NCBI GenBank assembly: GCA_900540375.1 | Contig: UQFS01000009.1 | Location: forward strand, 40,523 to 104,522 | Direction: 5' to 3' | DNA from: an uncultured Prevotella sp. | GTDB lineage: Bacteria; Bacteroidota; Bacteroidia; Bacteroidales; Bacteroidaceae | Length of the DNA: 64,000 nucleotides | Shown here: piece by piece, positions 27,481-36,027 of the stretch | How the letters are laid out: every line of letters starts with the position of its first letter | How positions within the stretch are numbered: the first letter of the stretch is position 1 | The notes under the pieces: model-generated | Seen by the model: only the letters and a program-made list of their open reading frames with translations | Databases searched by the model: none | What the model was told of the DNA's origin: nothing | Translations under genes and position numbers: made by a program

Positions 27481-28410
27481 TTACTTTCCTTGCAGATAGC
27501 GCTCGGCTTCCAGTGCAGCTTTGCAGCCTGAGCCGGCGGCTACGACAGCCTGGCGGTAGGTGGGATCAGCACAGTCACCGGCGGCATAGACGCCCTCGAT
27601 GTTGGTGCGTGGCGTGTCACCTTGTGTCTTGATATATCCAACCTCATCCATGTCGAGCTTACCACGGAAGATGTCGGTGTTGGGTTTATGACCGATGGCG
27701 AGGAAGAAGCCGTCAATAGGCAGATCGTATTTCTTTTCGTTGGTCTCACCCTTGCGGTAGACCACATGAGCACCTTCCACACCGTTGTCGCCGTAGAGCC
27801 CGAGTGTGTTGGTCTCATAGAGAATCTCTATCTTGGAATTGTCCTCCACGCGTTTCTTCATGATCTCGGAAGCGCGCAGGTAAGGCTTTCGCACGATCAT
27901 ATACACCTTGCTGCAGAGGTTGGCCAGATAGGTGGCCTCCTCGCAGGCTGTGTCACCTCCACCGACGACTGCAACGACTTTTTTGCGATAGAAGAAACCA
28001 TCACAGGTGGCACAGGCAGAGACACCCTGTCCACGATATTTCTCCTCATCGGGAAGTCCGAGGTACTTGGCAGAAGCACCCGTAGCTACGATGATCGTGT
28101 CGGCCTCGATCTTCTCACCACGGTCGGTGGTAGCCACGTAAGGCTTCTGGCTGAAGTCCACATCGGTGATCACACCGTCGTGGATGTCAGCATCGAAGCG
28201 TGCTGCCTGCTTACGGAAGTTCTCCATCATCTCGTTGGCATCGATGCCGTCAGGGAAACCGGGGAAGTTCTCAATGTCGGTAGTCTGGGTAAGCTGACCG
28301 CCCATCTGCAGACCCGTGTAGAGCGTCGGATTGAGGTTGGCGCGTCCGGCGTAGATGGCTGCAGTGTAGCCGGCAGGACCGCTGCCGATGATTAAGCACT
28401 TTGTCTTCAT
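27481..28410 (-). CDS. trxB: Thioredoxin-disulfide reductase
   Basis: 309-residue FAD/NADPH enzyme: FAD motif IIGSGPAGYTAAIYAGRA, redox pair SACATCDGFFYR (CATC), NADPH motif VVGGGDTACEEA and YAAGDCADPTYRQAVVAAGSG. It keeps thioredoxin reduced in the cytoplasm. It lies 30 bp downstream of the glutathione-peroxidase gene in the same direction, a coherent peroxide-defence pair. Confidence 0.95.
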   Translation of the reverse strand: MKTKCLIIGSGPAGYTAAIYAGRANLNPTLYTGLQMGGQLTQTTDIENFPGFPDGIDANEMMENFRKQAARFDADIHDGVITDVDFSQKPYVATTDRGEKIEADTIIVATGASAKYLGLPDEEKYRGQGVSACATCDGFFYRKKVVAVVGGGDTACEEATYLANLCSKVYMIVRKPYLRASEIMKKRVEDNSKIEILYETNTLGLYGDNGVEGAHVVYRKGETNEKKYDLPIDGFFLAIGHKPNTDIFRGKLDMDEVGYIKTQGDTPRTNIEGVYAAGDCADPTYRQAVVAAGSGCKAALEAERYLQGK

Positions 28411-28440
28411 GTTGTTCTCCTTTTCTTTTATGGTTGGTGG

Positions 28441-28989
28441 TTATAACAACGCTTCGATATCCTTGGCGATGTTGTCTATCTTCTCAGTGGGCTCATAGCG
28501 TTTCATTACCTGTCCCCTCTTGTTGACGAGGAACTTGGTGAAGTTCCACTTGATGTCGGGGTTCTCCTTATAGTTAGGATCAGCCTCAGAGAGCATCTTG
28601 TCGAGGATGGGGTAGATAGGATGTGTCTCATCCCAACCGGCAAAGCCCTTCTGTGTCTTGAGAAACTTATAGAGCGGGTCAGCGTCGTCGCCGTTGACCT
28701 TGATCTTCTTGAATTGTGGGAACTCGGTGCCGTAGGTGAGCTTGCAGAAAGAGTGAATGCTCTCATCAGTGCCCGGCGCCTGCTGACCAAACTGGTTGCA
28801 AGGGAAGTCGAGAATCTCGAAGCCCTGTGCATGGTATTTCTCATAGAGCTTCTCCAGTTCCTCGTACTGAGGGGTGAAACCACACTTGGTGGCAGTGTTG
28901 ACGATGAGCAGTACCTCGTTGGCATATTCGCGTAGGGACACTTCGTTACCCTTTCTGTCTTTCACACTGAATTCGTAAACCGTTCTCAT
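28441..28989 (-). CDS. Glutathione peroxidase family protein (Cys type)
   Basis: 182 residues from MRTVYEFSVKDRKGN. The peroxidatic Cys lies in NTATKCGFTPQYEELEKLY (Sec replaced by Cys), followed by LDFPCNQFGQQAPG and KWNFTKFLVNKRG. Most bacterial members use thioredoxin rather than glutathione, which fits trxB next door. The start is chosen over the ATG at 29082, which lies upstream of a TACTTTTG -7 box at 29072-29079. Confidence 0.9.
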   Translation of the reverse strand: MRTVYEFSVKDRKGNEVSLREYANEVLLIVNTATKCGFTPQYEELEKLYEKYHAQGFEILDFPCNQFGQQAPGTDESIHSFCKLTYGTEFPQFKKIKVNGDDADPLYKFLKTQKGFAGWDETHPIYPILDKMLSEADPNYKENPDIKWNFTKFLVNKRGQVMKRYEPTEKIDNIAKDIEALL

Positions 28990-29071
28990 TTTTGTTTTAT
29001 ACTTGGCTTTATCTTTGTTATGTTTTACAATCTTAAAGTTGAGCATTTTCCCTTTCTGAGACAATGCAAGG

Positions 29072-29079
29072 CAAAAGTA
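29072..29079 (-). promoter_or_regulatory. Probable -7 element of the gpx-trxB promoter
   Basis: TACTTTTG on the minus strand; no good -33 TTG at the standard distance, so the promoter is tentative. Confidence 0.35.
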
Positions 29080-29188
29080 CAAAAAAGAATGGAGAAAGCC
29101 CTTCTTTTGCCGGTTATTTTTGATTAATTAATAGCGGAATTCTCTTCACACAGTAGGGGAATCCCTCTCACAAATATCCGATTTCCCG

Positions 29189-29218
29189 TTGCCGTTTAAC
29201 AGAAATGCGTTAACTTTG
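29189..29218 (+). promoter_or_regulatory. Promoter of the small lipoprotein gene
   Basis: TTG, 19 bases, TAACTTTG, about 30 bp before the ATG at 29249. Confidence 0.7.
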
Positions 29219-29248
29219 CGGCATCAATAACATAAAAATGAAAAGGCA

Positions 29249-29827
29249 ATGAAAAAGTTAATGTCAATAATCTCAATGCTGTTCCTCACGCTGACCGCTA
29301 CCACGCTGGTCTCCTGCGATGACGACAGCGATATCGCAACCACCCTCGAAGGAACGTGGCAAGGTGATATGGAAGTGCGTACATATTATGATGGACAATA
29401 CTATCAGGCTGTGTCCTCAGAGATCTGCTTCGTGCAAGATCCATATACCTATTCTTCAGGAACGGGTTATTGGATCGACTATTACCGGAACTCTCCGTGG
29501 CGCAACAACCAGGTGGCCAACCATATCAAGTGGACGGTGTCTAACGGTGCTATCAACGTGTACTTTGTTGAAGAAGGTACATCTTTGAAGATTCGCAACT
29601 ATCGTTTGTCTAATGGCTATTTCGAAGGTACCATCTACTATGACAACCAGACTGTCAACTTCAGCCTCCGCCAGGTGTCCTCACCCAACTGGAACAGGTA
29701 TACAGATTGGGGCTACGGCTACTACGACGATTACTATGGCGGCTATGCCAAGAAGAACATGGTGGGCACTCGGGCTAAGGATGACAGCACGGCAAAGCCG
29801 GTGAGACATTTCGGAAAGGTAGAATAA
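29249..29827 (+). CDS. Hypothetical lipoprotein, lipocalin-like
   Basis: 192 residues. Signal peptide with lipobox VSC (Cys about residue 23), acidic DDDSD linker, then TLEGTWQGDMEV, a lipocalin-like first strand, and a beta-rich domain ending with a Tyr/Gly-rich stretch (YGYYDDYYGGY). It is exported and lipid-anchored; the ligand is unknown. Confidence 0.75.
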   Translation: MKKLMSIISMLFLTLTATTLVSCDDDSDIATTLEGTWQGDMEVRTYYDGQYYQAVSSEICFVQDPYTYSSGTGYWIDYYRNSPWRNNQVANHIKWTVSNGAINVYFVEEGTSLKIRNYRLSNGYFEGTIYYDNQTVNFSLRQVSSPNWNRYTDWGYGYYDDYYGGYAKKNMVGTRAKDDSTAKPVRHFGKVE

Positions 29828-29863
29828 GGTAGATCACTTATTGAGGATTAAACATTCTAAGAT

Positions 29864-29926
29864 ATGAAAACGTTTAAGATAATGATGGCAGTGGCAGTGA
29901 TAGCTGCTATGCCAATGCTCTTTTAA
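29864..29926 (+). pseudogene. Twenty-residue signal-peptide-like ORF
   Basis: ATG to TAA encodes MKTFKIMMAVAVIAAMPMLF: a basic start, a hydrophobic core, then an immediate stop. It resembles the N-terminus of an exported protein whose body is missing. It lies 37 bp after the lipoprotein gene and 17 bp before the end of the converging nuclease gene. It may be a remnant or a tiny membrane peptide. Confidence 0.35.
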
Positions 29927-29942
29927 TGGATGATTTTTGTTT

Positions 29943-30875
29943 TTATTCCAGTCCCCACAGTGCGTCGTTGGGCTGGGCTGCTTCGATGACGCGTTCACGG
30001 TCATCGGGAAGGTTGCAGAAGAAGTCAATGCCCGTGCGCCTCTCCAGTTCATCGATGCTGCACGCATAGGCTTTCAGGCTGGTGCTGTGGTCGTTTTTGT
30101 GCTCAAACCACAGACCGAGGGCGTTGTACTGCCCGTTTTTGATGCGCAGGATGGCGGCAAAGAAATATTTAGGGATGACCAGTCCAGTGTTGGAACGGGA
30201 GTAGTTGTTGTTGTCTATCGTGCCACCCTTACATATATATAAGGTGTCGCGGAAGGCATCACGGTTCCAACCGATGATATCATCAAAGCTGTTGCCATGG
30301 ATCTTGTTCTCCATATAGAGCCACACACCAGTGTTGAAACCGTTGAGCTGCGGTTGGATATTGCCAAGCAAATATGTCTGCCGGTTGGCCTCCTTGGAGT
30401 TGAGGCGGTCGGCAGAAGGACAGATATGGCCACGGTCATAGTGAGGAGTCATCTGACTGTAGTCTGTTAATGTCGTGCGGTAAGCGGCAGGTATCAGCTC
30501 GTCCTCGGCAAAGGGGTCTCTTCCGTGCCACCAGCCATTACGACTGCCGGTTCTAATGCTGTTCTTCGGGTCGAGCCGATAGCATGTCCAGCGTTGTGCA
30601 CGCAGGCCGTCGTCCCATTCCACGATATAGTTCACGCCGAACGCATCGGTCCGATGAATGATGATGCGGCTGCCGTCTTTGATGCGTGGCATTTCCATGC
30701 GGGCATATTCGGGAAATACCTGAGCATTGTTGGCATTGGCATTAGCACTGGCTGTTTCCCCGTTGTCATCCCCGGAGCATGAATAAAAGACAGGGAGGGT
30801 AAGGGTAAAGACAAAGGCTGCAAGCCACGTCCAGCAGGCGTGACGCTTATAACCATTTCTATTCTTTTGGATCAT
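29943..30875 (-). CDS. DNA/RNA non-specific endonuclease, exported lipoprotein
   Basis: 310 residues. Lipobox YSCSGDD (Cys about residue 33), an Asn/Ala-rich linker, then a beta-beta-alpha-metal nuclease domain with DRGHICPSADR (catalytic His in the DRGH motif) and the metal-binding Asn in YLLGNIQPQLNGFN. It degrades extracellular or periplasmic DNA and RNA and may help obtain nucleotides or clear DNA traps. Confidence 0.9.
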   Translation of the reverse strand: MIQKNRNGYKRHACWTWLAAFVFTLTLPVFYSCSGDDNGETASANANANNAQVFPEYARMEMPRIKDGSRIIIHRTDAFGVNYIVEWDDGLRAQRWTCYRLDPKNSIRTGSRNGWWHGRDPFAEDELIPAAYRTTLTDYSQMTPHYDRGHICPSADRLNSKEANRQTYLLGNIQPQLNGFNTGVWLYMENKIHGNSFDDIIGWNRDAFRDTLYICKGGTIDNNNYSRSNTGLVIPKYFFAAILRIKNGQYNALGLWFEHKNDHSTSLKAYACSIDELERRTGIDFFCNLPDDRERVIEAAQPNDALWGLE

Positions 30876-30892
30876 GTTCTCAAGTTTTTAAA

Positions 30893-30940
30893 CGAAAAAA
30901 GCGCGATCAAACGTATATGCAACTACGTCCGATTGCGCTT
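30893..30940 (-). terminator. Terminator after rpmE2
   Basis: 10-bp stem AAGCGCAATC / GATCGCGCTT (one G-U) followed by TTTTTTCG on the minus strand; 22 bp past the rpmE2 stop. Confidence 0.85.
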
Positions 30941-30961
30941 CTATTCTGTTGGCTTTGGTAT

Positions 30962-31213
30962 TTACTTCTTCAGTTTACCGTAGCGGCTCATGAAGCGGTC
31001 CACACGACCAGCCGAGTCGACGAGCTTGCTCTTGCCCGTGTAGAACGGATGCGAAGAGCTGGAGATTTCTACCTTTACCACTGGGTAAGTCTCGCCCTCA
31101 AACTCTACAGTGTCGTTGGTCTTGCATGTAGACTGTGTGAGGAACATATCGCCGTTGGACATGTCTTTAAACACGACGGGGCGATAGTTTTCTGGATGAA
31201 TACCTTTTTTCAT
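30962..31213 (-). CDS. rpmE2: 50S ribosomal protein L31, type B (zinc-independent)
   Basis: 83 residues: MKKGIHPENYRPVVFKDMSN, CKTNDTVEFEGETYPVVKVE, SSSSHPFYTGKSKLVDSAGR. The CxxC zinc ligands of the A type are missing, and the length fits the B form. It is transcribed alone between a structured leader and a strong terminator. Confidence 0.95.
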   Translation of the reverse strand: MKKGIHPENYRPVVFKDMSNGDMFLTQSTCKTNDTVEFEGETYPVVKVEISSSSHPFYTGKSKLVDSAGRVDRFMSRYGKLKK

Positions 31214-31285
31214 TTCTTTGATTATTCGTTTTGTTATAGAATTCTATGATCACGTTGCGGGTCTTTCACGACCCTTGGAGCGTAA
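31214..31285 (-). promoter_or_regulatory. Structured 5' leader of rpmE2 (candidate ribosomal-protein leader)
   Basis: About 70 bases between the expected RNA start and the ATG. On the minus strand it carries GGGTC-GTGAAA-GACCC, a 5-bp stem with a 6-base loop at 31259-31274, and then the palindrome ATAGAATTCTAT. L31 mRNAs in several phyla have autoregulatory leaders; whether this is one is untested. Confidence 0.45.
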
Positions 31286-31292
31286 TTGTCCG

Positions 31293-31323
31293 CAAAGTTA
31301 CTACTTTTCTCCCGCTCCACCAA
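31293..31323 (-). promoter_or_regulatory. rpmE2 promoter
   Basis: TTG, 20 bases, TAACTTTG on the minus strand. Upstream, 31324-31613 shows no gene; it holds a perfect 10-bp hairpin (AAATGTAAAC, loop CGTC, at 31438-31461) and a pyrimidine-rich stretch at 31500-31612. Confidence 0.75.
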
Positions 31324-31437
31324 ATTTCTCGTTGATTTTGTTTTGGGATTATCACATATCTTGCAGAATAACAGATAAGCATAGGCAGAATGTCGATTTC
31401 CGTTTCTCTATCGTAGAATTTCATGTCACTTGTCTTT

Positions 31438-31461
31438 AAATGTAAACCGTCGTTTACATTT
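31438..31461. terminator. Perfect 10-bp hairpin in the rpmE2/cps intergenic region
   Basis: AAATGTAAAC, loop CGTC, GTTTACATTT. It lies about 150 bp downstream of the minus-strand sugar transferase gene and could end the polysaccharide operon, though no long T-run follows. Confidence 0.35.
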
Positions 31462-31613
31462 GCATAGATAGTATATTATTTCTATAAAGCAAAAGGAAAG
31501 CAGCGTATAATCTGTTTCTTTTGTCTTTTTGTCTTCCTGTCTATAATACAGTGAAGTATCTGTCCTTTATGTCTTTCTGTCTTTCTGCCCTCGTCTCTCT
31601 GTCTCCTCTGTCC

Positions 31614-32189
31614 TCAAAATACCTTGCCGAAGACGATGTTGATGAAGGTCTTTACGAGTATCTTTGCATCGAACCACCACGAGCGATGCTCCAGATAGTA
31701 GAGGTCCAGGTCCAGCCGCTTGAGCATCTTCTCCATCGTGTCGGTATAACCATTATATAATGTGGCATAGGACGTCACGCCCGGTCGTATCTGATAGAGA
31801 TAGACATAGCGCGGGTCGTGCTGGATGATCTGGTCGATATAGTATTTCCGTTCCGGTCTTGGGCCGATAAACGCCATGTCGCCCTTGAAGACATTCCAAA
31901 GCTGTGGAAGCTCGTCAAGGTGATGCGCACGAAGGAAGGCACCAACATGAGTGAGCCTTGGATCGTTGTCTCGCTCCAGCAGTTGTGGTTCGCCATCTTT
32001 CTCTGCATCCATTCTCATACTGCGGAACTTATAGATGTTAAAGGGTTTTCCGTGCAGTCCTATTCTCTCTTGCCGATAGATGACAGGTAATCCGTCTTCT
32101 ATTCTGATGGCTAAAGCACAGATACCCATCAGTGGAGAGAAGACGATCAGGCAGAAGGCTGATAAGCAAATATCAAAGATTCGTCTCAT
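31614..32189 (-). CDS. Initiating sugar-phosphate transferase (PglC/WcaJ type)
   Basis: 191 residues: one N-terminal re-entrant membrane helix (FDICLSAFCLIVFSPLMGICALAI), then the monotopic phosphoglycosyltransferase core with VIYRQERIGLHGKPFNIYKFRSMR, LDELPQLWNVFKGDMAFIGPRPE. It transfers a sugar-1-phosphate to undecaprenyl phosphate. Its start overlaps the end of the WecA-like gene by 4 bp (ATGA). Being last in the cluster it could be specific to the repeat unit. Confidence 0.9.
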   Translation of the reverse strand: MRRIFDICLSAFCLIVFSPLMGICALAIRIEDGLPVIYRQERIGLHGKPFNIYKFRSMRMDAEKDGEPQLLERDNDPRLTHVGAFLRAHHLDELPQLWNVFKGDMAFIGPRPERKYYIDQIIQHDPRYVYLYQIRPGVTSYATLYNGYTDTMEKMLKRLDLDLYYLEHRSWWFDAKILVKTFINIVFGKVF

Positions 32190-33289
32190 CTCACTTCTAC
32201 CTTTTTTCTTCTTTTTATGGCAACGTTCACGCAGATATTAAAGGCTATGTATATGATCACATCCGCCAAGAGAGAAATATTTGCATTGTTCAATGGACTC
32301 AGGGATCTATTGATAAGAATGAATGCTAAAGCCAAAGCAATGAGAGCTAATAAAGCTTGATGTTGTATGAGGCCGGCTGCTAACAACTTATGGTGAATGT
32401 GGTTCTTATCGGGCTGAAATGGCGACCTATGATTCATGATTCTGAAAAAGAAAACTCTCACCACGTCAAAAATAGGTAAGATAAAGAAGGACCATGCAAT
32501 CGAGAAAGGCTGGCTATACTGGTCGGCATAAACAGACATCTTTATGGAATAATTGATAAAGAGGAAGCCTAATAGAAAACCGAGGGTAAGACTCCCTGAA
32601 TCGCCCATGAAAATCTTTAGTCCTTTTTCTGCAGAGCCAAACAGATTGAAGAACAGGTATGACAACAAGCATCCAATGATGCCGCATATCAGTACACAAT
32701 AAGTAAGGTAACTCAATTTTGCATAGAGATAACAAAAGCCACAAAGACCGATGATGGCCAGTGATGCCGCAAGACCGTCAATGCCATCAATAAGGTTGAT
32801 CGCATTGCAGACAAATACGATGATAAACACTGTCAGTAGACTTCCCAACCATTGTGGTATTGCATAGATGCCAAAAAGACCATAAAGATTGTTGAGGTAG
32901 AAACCAGCCAGTGTCAGGTTCACGCCAGAAATGATCTGCAGGGTGAACTTCACGGGGGCGTTAAGCCCAATCAAATCGTCGATAATGCCAGTTATATAGA
33001 TCACAAACAGACTGACGATGACATGTAGTGAACTAATATTGATATGTATGATCTGTGAATGATATTGAAGTCTCAGGAAGTCGAATGTGATCAGCACTGA
33101 CACTATCATACTGGGTATGAAGACGATACCGCCAAGTCGTGGGATAGGATTTTTGTGTACCTTCCGCGCATTCGGCATATCATAGAGATGCTTCTTCTTG
33201 CAAAATTTGAGTATGAGTGGAGTAAATGCCATACCACATATGGCGCCCAATATCAAAGTCAATAATATGATGTATATATCTATTGTCAT
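32186..33289 (-). CDS. WecA/TagO-type polyprenyl-phosphate GlcNAc-1-phosphate transferase
   Basis: 367 residues with about 10-11 transmembrane segments, RKVHKNPIPRLGGIVFIPSM, catalytic Asp motifs IDDLIGLNAP and NLIDGIDGLAASLA, FMGDSGSLTLGFLLGF, and the HHKL substrate motif (KNHIHHKLLAAG). It is an alternative initiating enzyme that makes polyprenyl-PP-HexNAc at the inner membrane, so the cluster has two potential initiators. Confidence 0.92.
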   Translation of the reverse strand: MTIDIYIILLTLILGAICGMAFTPLILKFCKKKHLYDMPNARKVHKNPIPRLGGIVFIPSMIVSVLITFDFLRLQYHSQIIHINISSLHVIVSLFVIYITGIIDDLIGLNAPVKFTLQIISGVNLTLAGFYLNNLYGLFGIYAIPQWLGSLLTVFIIVFVCNAINLIDGIDGLAASLAIIGLCGFCYLYAKLSYLTYCVLICGIIGCLLSYLFFNLFGSAEKGLKIFMGDSGSLTLGFLLGFLFINYSIKMSVYADQYSQPFSIAWSFFILPIFDVVRVFFFRIMNHRSPFQPDKNHIHHKLLAAGLIQHQALLALIALALAFILINRSLSPLNNANISLLADVIIYIAFNICVNVAIKRRKKVEVR

Positions 33290-33388
33290 AAGATGTTAAC
33301 ACGGTTCTTGATAATAACTTAGAACTTGTAAATATATTGTACGGATAAGCTAAAATTATTTCTATCGTGGTTTTCTGATATGATTTAT

Positions 33389-33419
33389 TTTGCTGTTACA
33401 GTGAAAAAAGCTATTTTTG
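33389..33419 (+). promoter_or_regulatory. Promoter of the inverted glycosyltransferase gene
   Basis: TTTG, 19 bases, TATTTTTG, about 28 bp before the ATG at 33447. Confidence 0.7.
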
Positions 33420-33446
33420 CACTACAATCAAAACTGGCAATTATAT

Positions 33447-34202
33447 ATGAAGATATCCGTTGTAACCGTATGCTTTAACAGCGCAGCTACATTAAGTAAT
33501 ACGTTAGAGTCTGTCTTGTCACAAACTTATCCTTTTATTGAGATGGTAATAAAGGATGGCGGCTCAAAAGATGACACGCTTGACATCATCAAGCATTATG
33601 AGCCATTGTTTAAGGGGCGGTTAAAGTGGAAGTCAGAGAAAGATGGTGGTATCTACGATGCAATGAATGAAGGCATCAAGATGACAACAGGCGATGTAGT
33701 CGGTATTTTGAACTCTGATGACTATTTTACTTCATCTGATGTGGTTGAGAAAATTGCCGATTGCTTTTCAAAGCACTCGATTGATGCTGTGTACGGAGAT
33801 ATTCATTTCGTCCGTCAAGGAAATCCCCAAAAAATCGCCAGATACTATTCTTCAAAGATGTTCCGGCCTTTCTGGCTTCGCTTTGGCTTTATGCCAGCTC
33901 ACCCGTCCTTCTATGTGCGCAGGAATGTATATGAGAAAGCTGGGCTTTATAACACGGATTATAAGATTGGTAGTGACTTTGAGATGATGGTCAGGCTGTT
34001 CCAGCGTTATCGTATCAGAGCAAAGTACGTTCCCATGGATTTTGTCACCATGCTGATGGGAGGTGCCAGTACTGCCGGCTTCTCAAGTCATCTGCTTCTT
34101 GCCAAAGAGGATGTGCGTGCCTGTAAACTCAACGGCATCTATTCAAATCAGTGGATGATGTATATGAAGTACTTTTATAAGGTACTGGAGTTTAGAATAT
34201 AG
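33447..34202 (+). CDS. Family 2 glycosyltransferase, opposite to the rest of the cluster
   Basis: 251 residues: MKISVVTVCFNSAATLSNTL, QTYPFIEMVIKDGGSKDDT, EKDGGIYDAMNEGI, LNSDDYF (metal-binding SDD) and MPAHPSFYVRR. A WcaA/colanic-acid-type GT-A enzyme. It is the only plus-strand gene from 31.6 to 48 kb, has its own promoter, and converges with the fusion gene with only 3 bp between stops. Confidence 0.88.
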   Translation: MKISVVTVCFNSAATLSNTLESVLSQTYPFIEMVIKDGGSKDDTLDIIKHYEPLFKGRLKWKSEKDGGIYDAMNEGIKMTTGDVVGILNSDDYFTSSDVVEKIADCFSKHSIDAVYGDIHFVRQGNPQKIARYYSSKMFRPFWLRFGFMPAHPSFYVRRNVYEKAGLYNTDYKIGSDFEMMVRLFQRYRIRAKYVPMDFVTMLMGGASTAGFSSHLLLAKEDVRACKLNGIYSNQWMMYMKYFYKVLEFRI

Positions 34203-34205
34203 TTA

Positions 34206-36023
34206 CTATAGACTTTTAAGAACTTCAATAAGTGCTGTGTCGTCTTTTCTATCTCTGATAGCTAAACGTATAAGCTGTTTGCCTGTTTCTTTCATGCAAC
34301 GTTTGGTAGAACAGTTGCTTATTAAAATGTTTCTTTTAATGAGTTCGTTTGCCAATTCGATGGAAGTATATTTACTTGTCACTTCACAAAGGAAAAAATT
34401 TGCTTGTGATGGAATTACGTGTAAGTACGAAATAGTTTTTAAATCATAATAAAATAATTCTCTCTCTCGAACAAAGAGTCTACAAGCTTTTTTGTAATCA
34501 GCTTCATACTTGCCGAATATCTGCATATAGTATTCAGCAAAAGAGTTGATATTCCATATTGATACTTTCTTTTTTACACGATCTATAAGTTTTGAATCTG
34601 CAGAAGCCATAATGCCTAAGCGCAGTCCGGGGACACCATACGACTTGCTGATAGATTTCATAACTATTAGATTGCGGAATTTCATAAGAATATCATTTGT
34701 GAGAAGGCTGTTGTTCTCAAAGTCATCCGTAAAGTCTACAAAACTTTCATCAACGATTATTTGGATATTTCTTTCTGAACACCATGAGATGAGGTATAAT
34801 AGATCAGTCTTTTTAATGAAATGCCCAGAAGGATTATCAGGATTGATGAGAAGCAGCATCGAAATATCCTTTTCTCCAAAGAAAGCAATAAGATCGTCAA
34901 CCGTGTAAGAGAAATCATCTTTTTGGGAAACGAAGGTCACGATTTGTTGCTGATCCAATCTGTTGGGATATTCATCAAAAGTAGGGAATAGAACTCCCAC
35001 CTTCTTTCCGGCCTGTTCCTCCATCACATTTTTTATTAACTCTGCAGCACCATTGCCAACTACAATAAAATCTTGCTTAACAGAGAAATATTTGGCAGCA
35101 AGCAAGGAGTTGACATACATTCCCGAAGGGTATTCTCTGAGCAAAGTCTCAAAGTTTGACTTAAGCTCATCTATCATTCTCTTGTCTGGAAAATAGGGAT
35201 TGACAAGATAGCAGAAGTCTAACAGGTTTGGGAATCGCCAGAAACCACCGTATCTTCTGTGATACATATAGAATTTATCTGTATCGTTTGAAAAAAGCGT
35301 AGAAGCAATGTCTAGATCTTGAATGTCATCAATTTCATACCATCTGTCACCTTGTAAAGGAAGAGCATGAAGAGTTGACTGGTGAATAACGGTTAGTACG
35401 CGTAATACTTCCTCATAATACTGATTGTTTCCCATTACCTTGCAGTAGGCTTCGAGAAAAGGAACATACACGCTTGTTGAGAACTCTTTGCTAAACTTGT
35501 AGAGATTAACAGTTTTATAATAAGATTCAATGTCCTGATATTTGAAGGATGCCTTATTGATGAAGTTGATGATCTCGTAGCTTTCATTGACAGTTACCAT
35601 AGTTCCATCCATCCATGGTTGATATTTATCAACGAGAGCAAGATTCGGATAGGGGGTGGTAATCAATTTTTGGAGAACATTTTCATCAAAGATAATGTCC
35701 GACTCTAGCAATATAGTATCATCTTTGCACAACTCATTCTTTGCGAGAGCCAACGAGTAAATATTGTTTGTCTTGTCGTAAACGTTATTCTCGATATATT
35801 CAATCTTAAGAGCCTTGTCATATCGATTGCCTATATATTCTTTTAGTTCTTTTCCTTTATATCCAATCACTATGACAAGACGGTCAAGATGAAAGTGCGA
35901 TAACTGCGTGATTACTCGGTCAACAAGCTTAATGCCATTGACTTCCACCATGCATTTAGTATTATTCTTGGTGTATTCGCCAAGTCGTTTGCCCATTCCG
36001 GCTGCTAATAAGATTGCTTGCAT
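34206..36023 (-). CDS. Bifunctional cytidylyltransferase / PLP (phospho-amino-acid decarboxylase or aminotransferase) fusion
   Basis: 605 residues in two parts. Residues 1-235 are a LicC-like nucleotidyltransferase: LLAAGMGKRLGEYTKNNTKC, VIGYKGKEL, LLESDIIFDENV. Residues 250-605 are a fold-type-I PLP enzyme like HisC/CobD: NPDNPSGHFIKK, VDESFVDF, and the Schiff-base Lys at residue 460 in SISKSYGVPGLRLG. The neighbour encodes LicD, so the likely product is a CDP-amino-alcohol: PLP domain decarboxylates a phospho-amino acid (for example phosphoserine to phosphoethanolamine) and the first domain activates it with CTP. The order of reactions and substrate are inference; a plain aminotransferase is the alternative. 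Confidence 0.85.
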   Translation of the reverse strand: MQAILLAAGMGKRLGEYTKNNTKCMVEVNGIKLVDRVITQLSHFHLDRLVIVIGYKGKELKEYIGNRYDKALKIEYIENNVYDKTNNIYSLALAKNELCKDDTILLESDIIFDENVLQKLITTPYPNLALVDKYQPWMDGTMVTVNESYEIINFINKASFKYQDIESYYKTVNLYKFSKEFSTSVYVPFLEAYCKVMGNNQYYEEVLRVLTVIHQSTLHALPLQGDRWYEIDDIQDLDIASTLFSNDTDKFYMYHRRYGGFWRFPNLLDFCYLVNPYFPDKRMIDELKSNFETLLREYPSGMYVNSLLAAKYFSVKQDFIVVGNGAAELIKNVMEEQAGKKVGVLFPTFDEYPNRLDQQQIVTFVSQKDDFSYTVDDLIAFFGEKDISMLLLINPDNPSGHFIKKTDLLYLISWCSERNIQIIVDESFVDFTDDFENNSLLTNDILMKFRNLIVMKSISKSYGVPGLRLGIMASADSKLIDRVKKKVSIWNINSFAEYYMQIFGKYEADYKKACRLFVRERELFYYDLKTISYLHVIPSQANFFLCEVTSKYTSIELANELIKRNILISNCSTKRCMKETGKQLIRLAIRDRKDDTALIEVLKSL

Positions 36024-36027
36024 ACTT

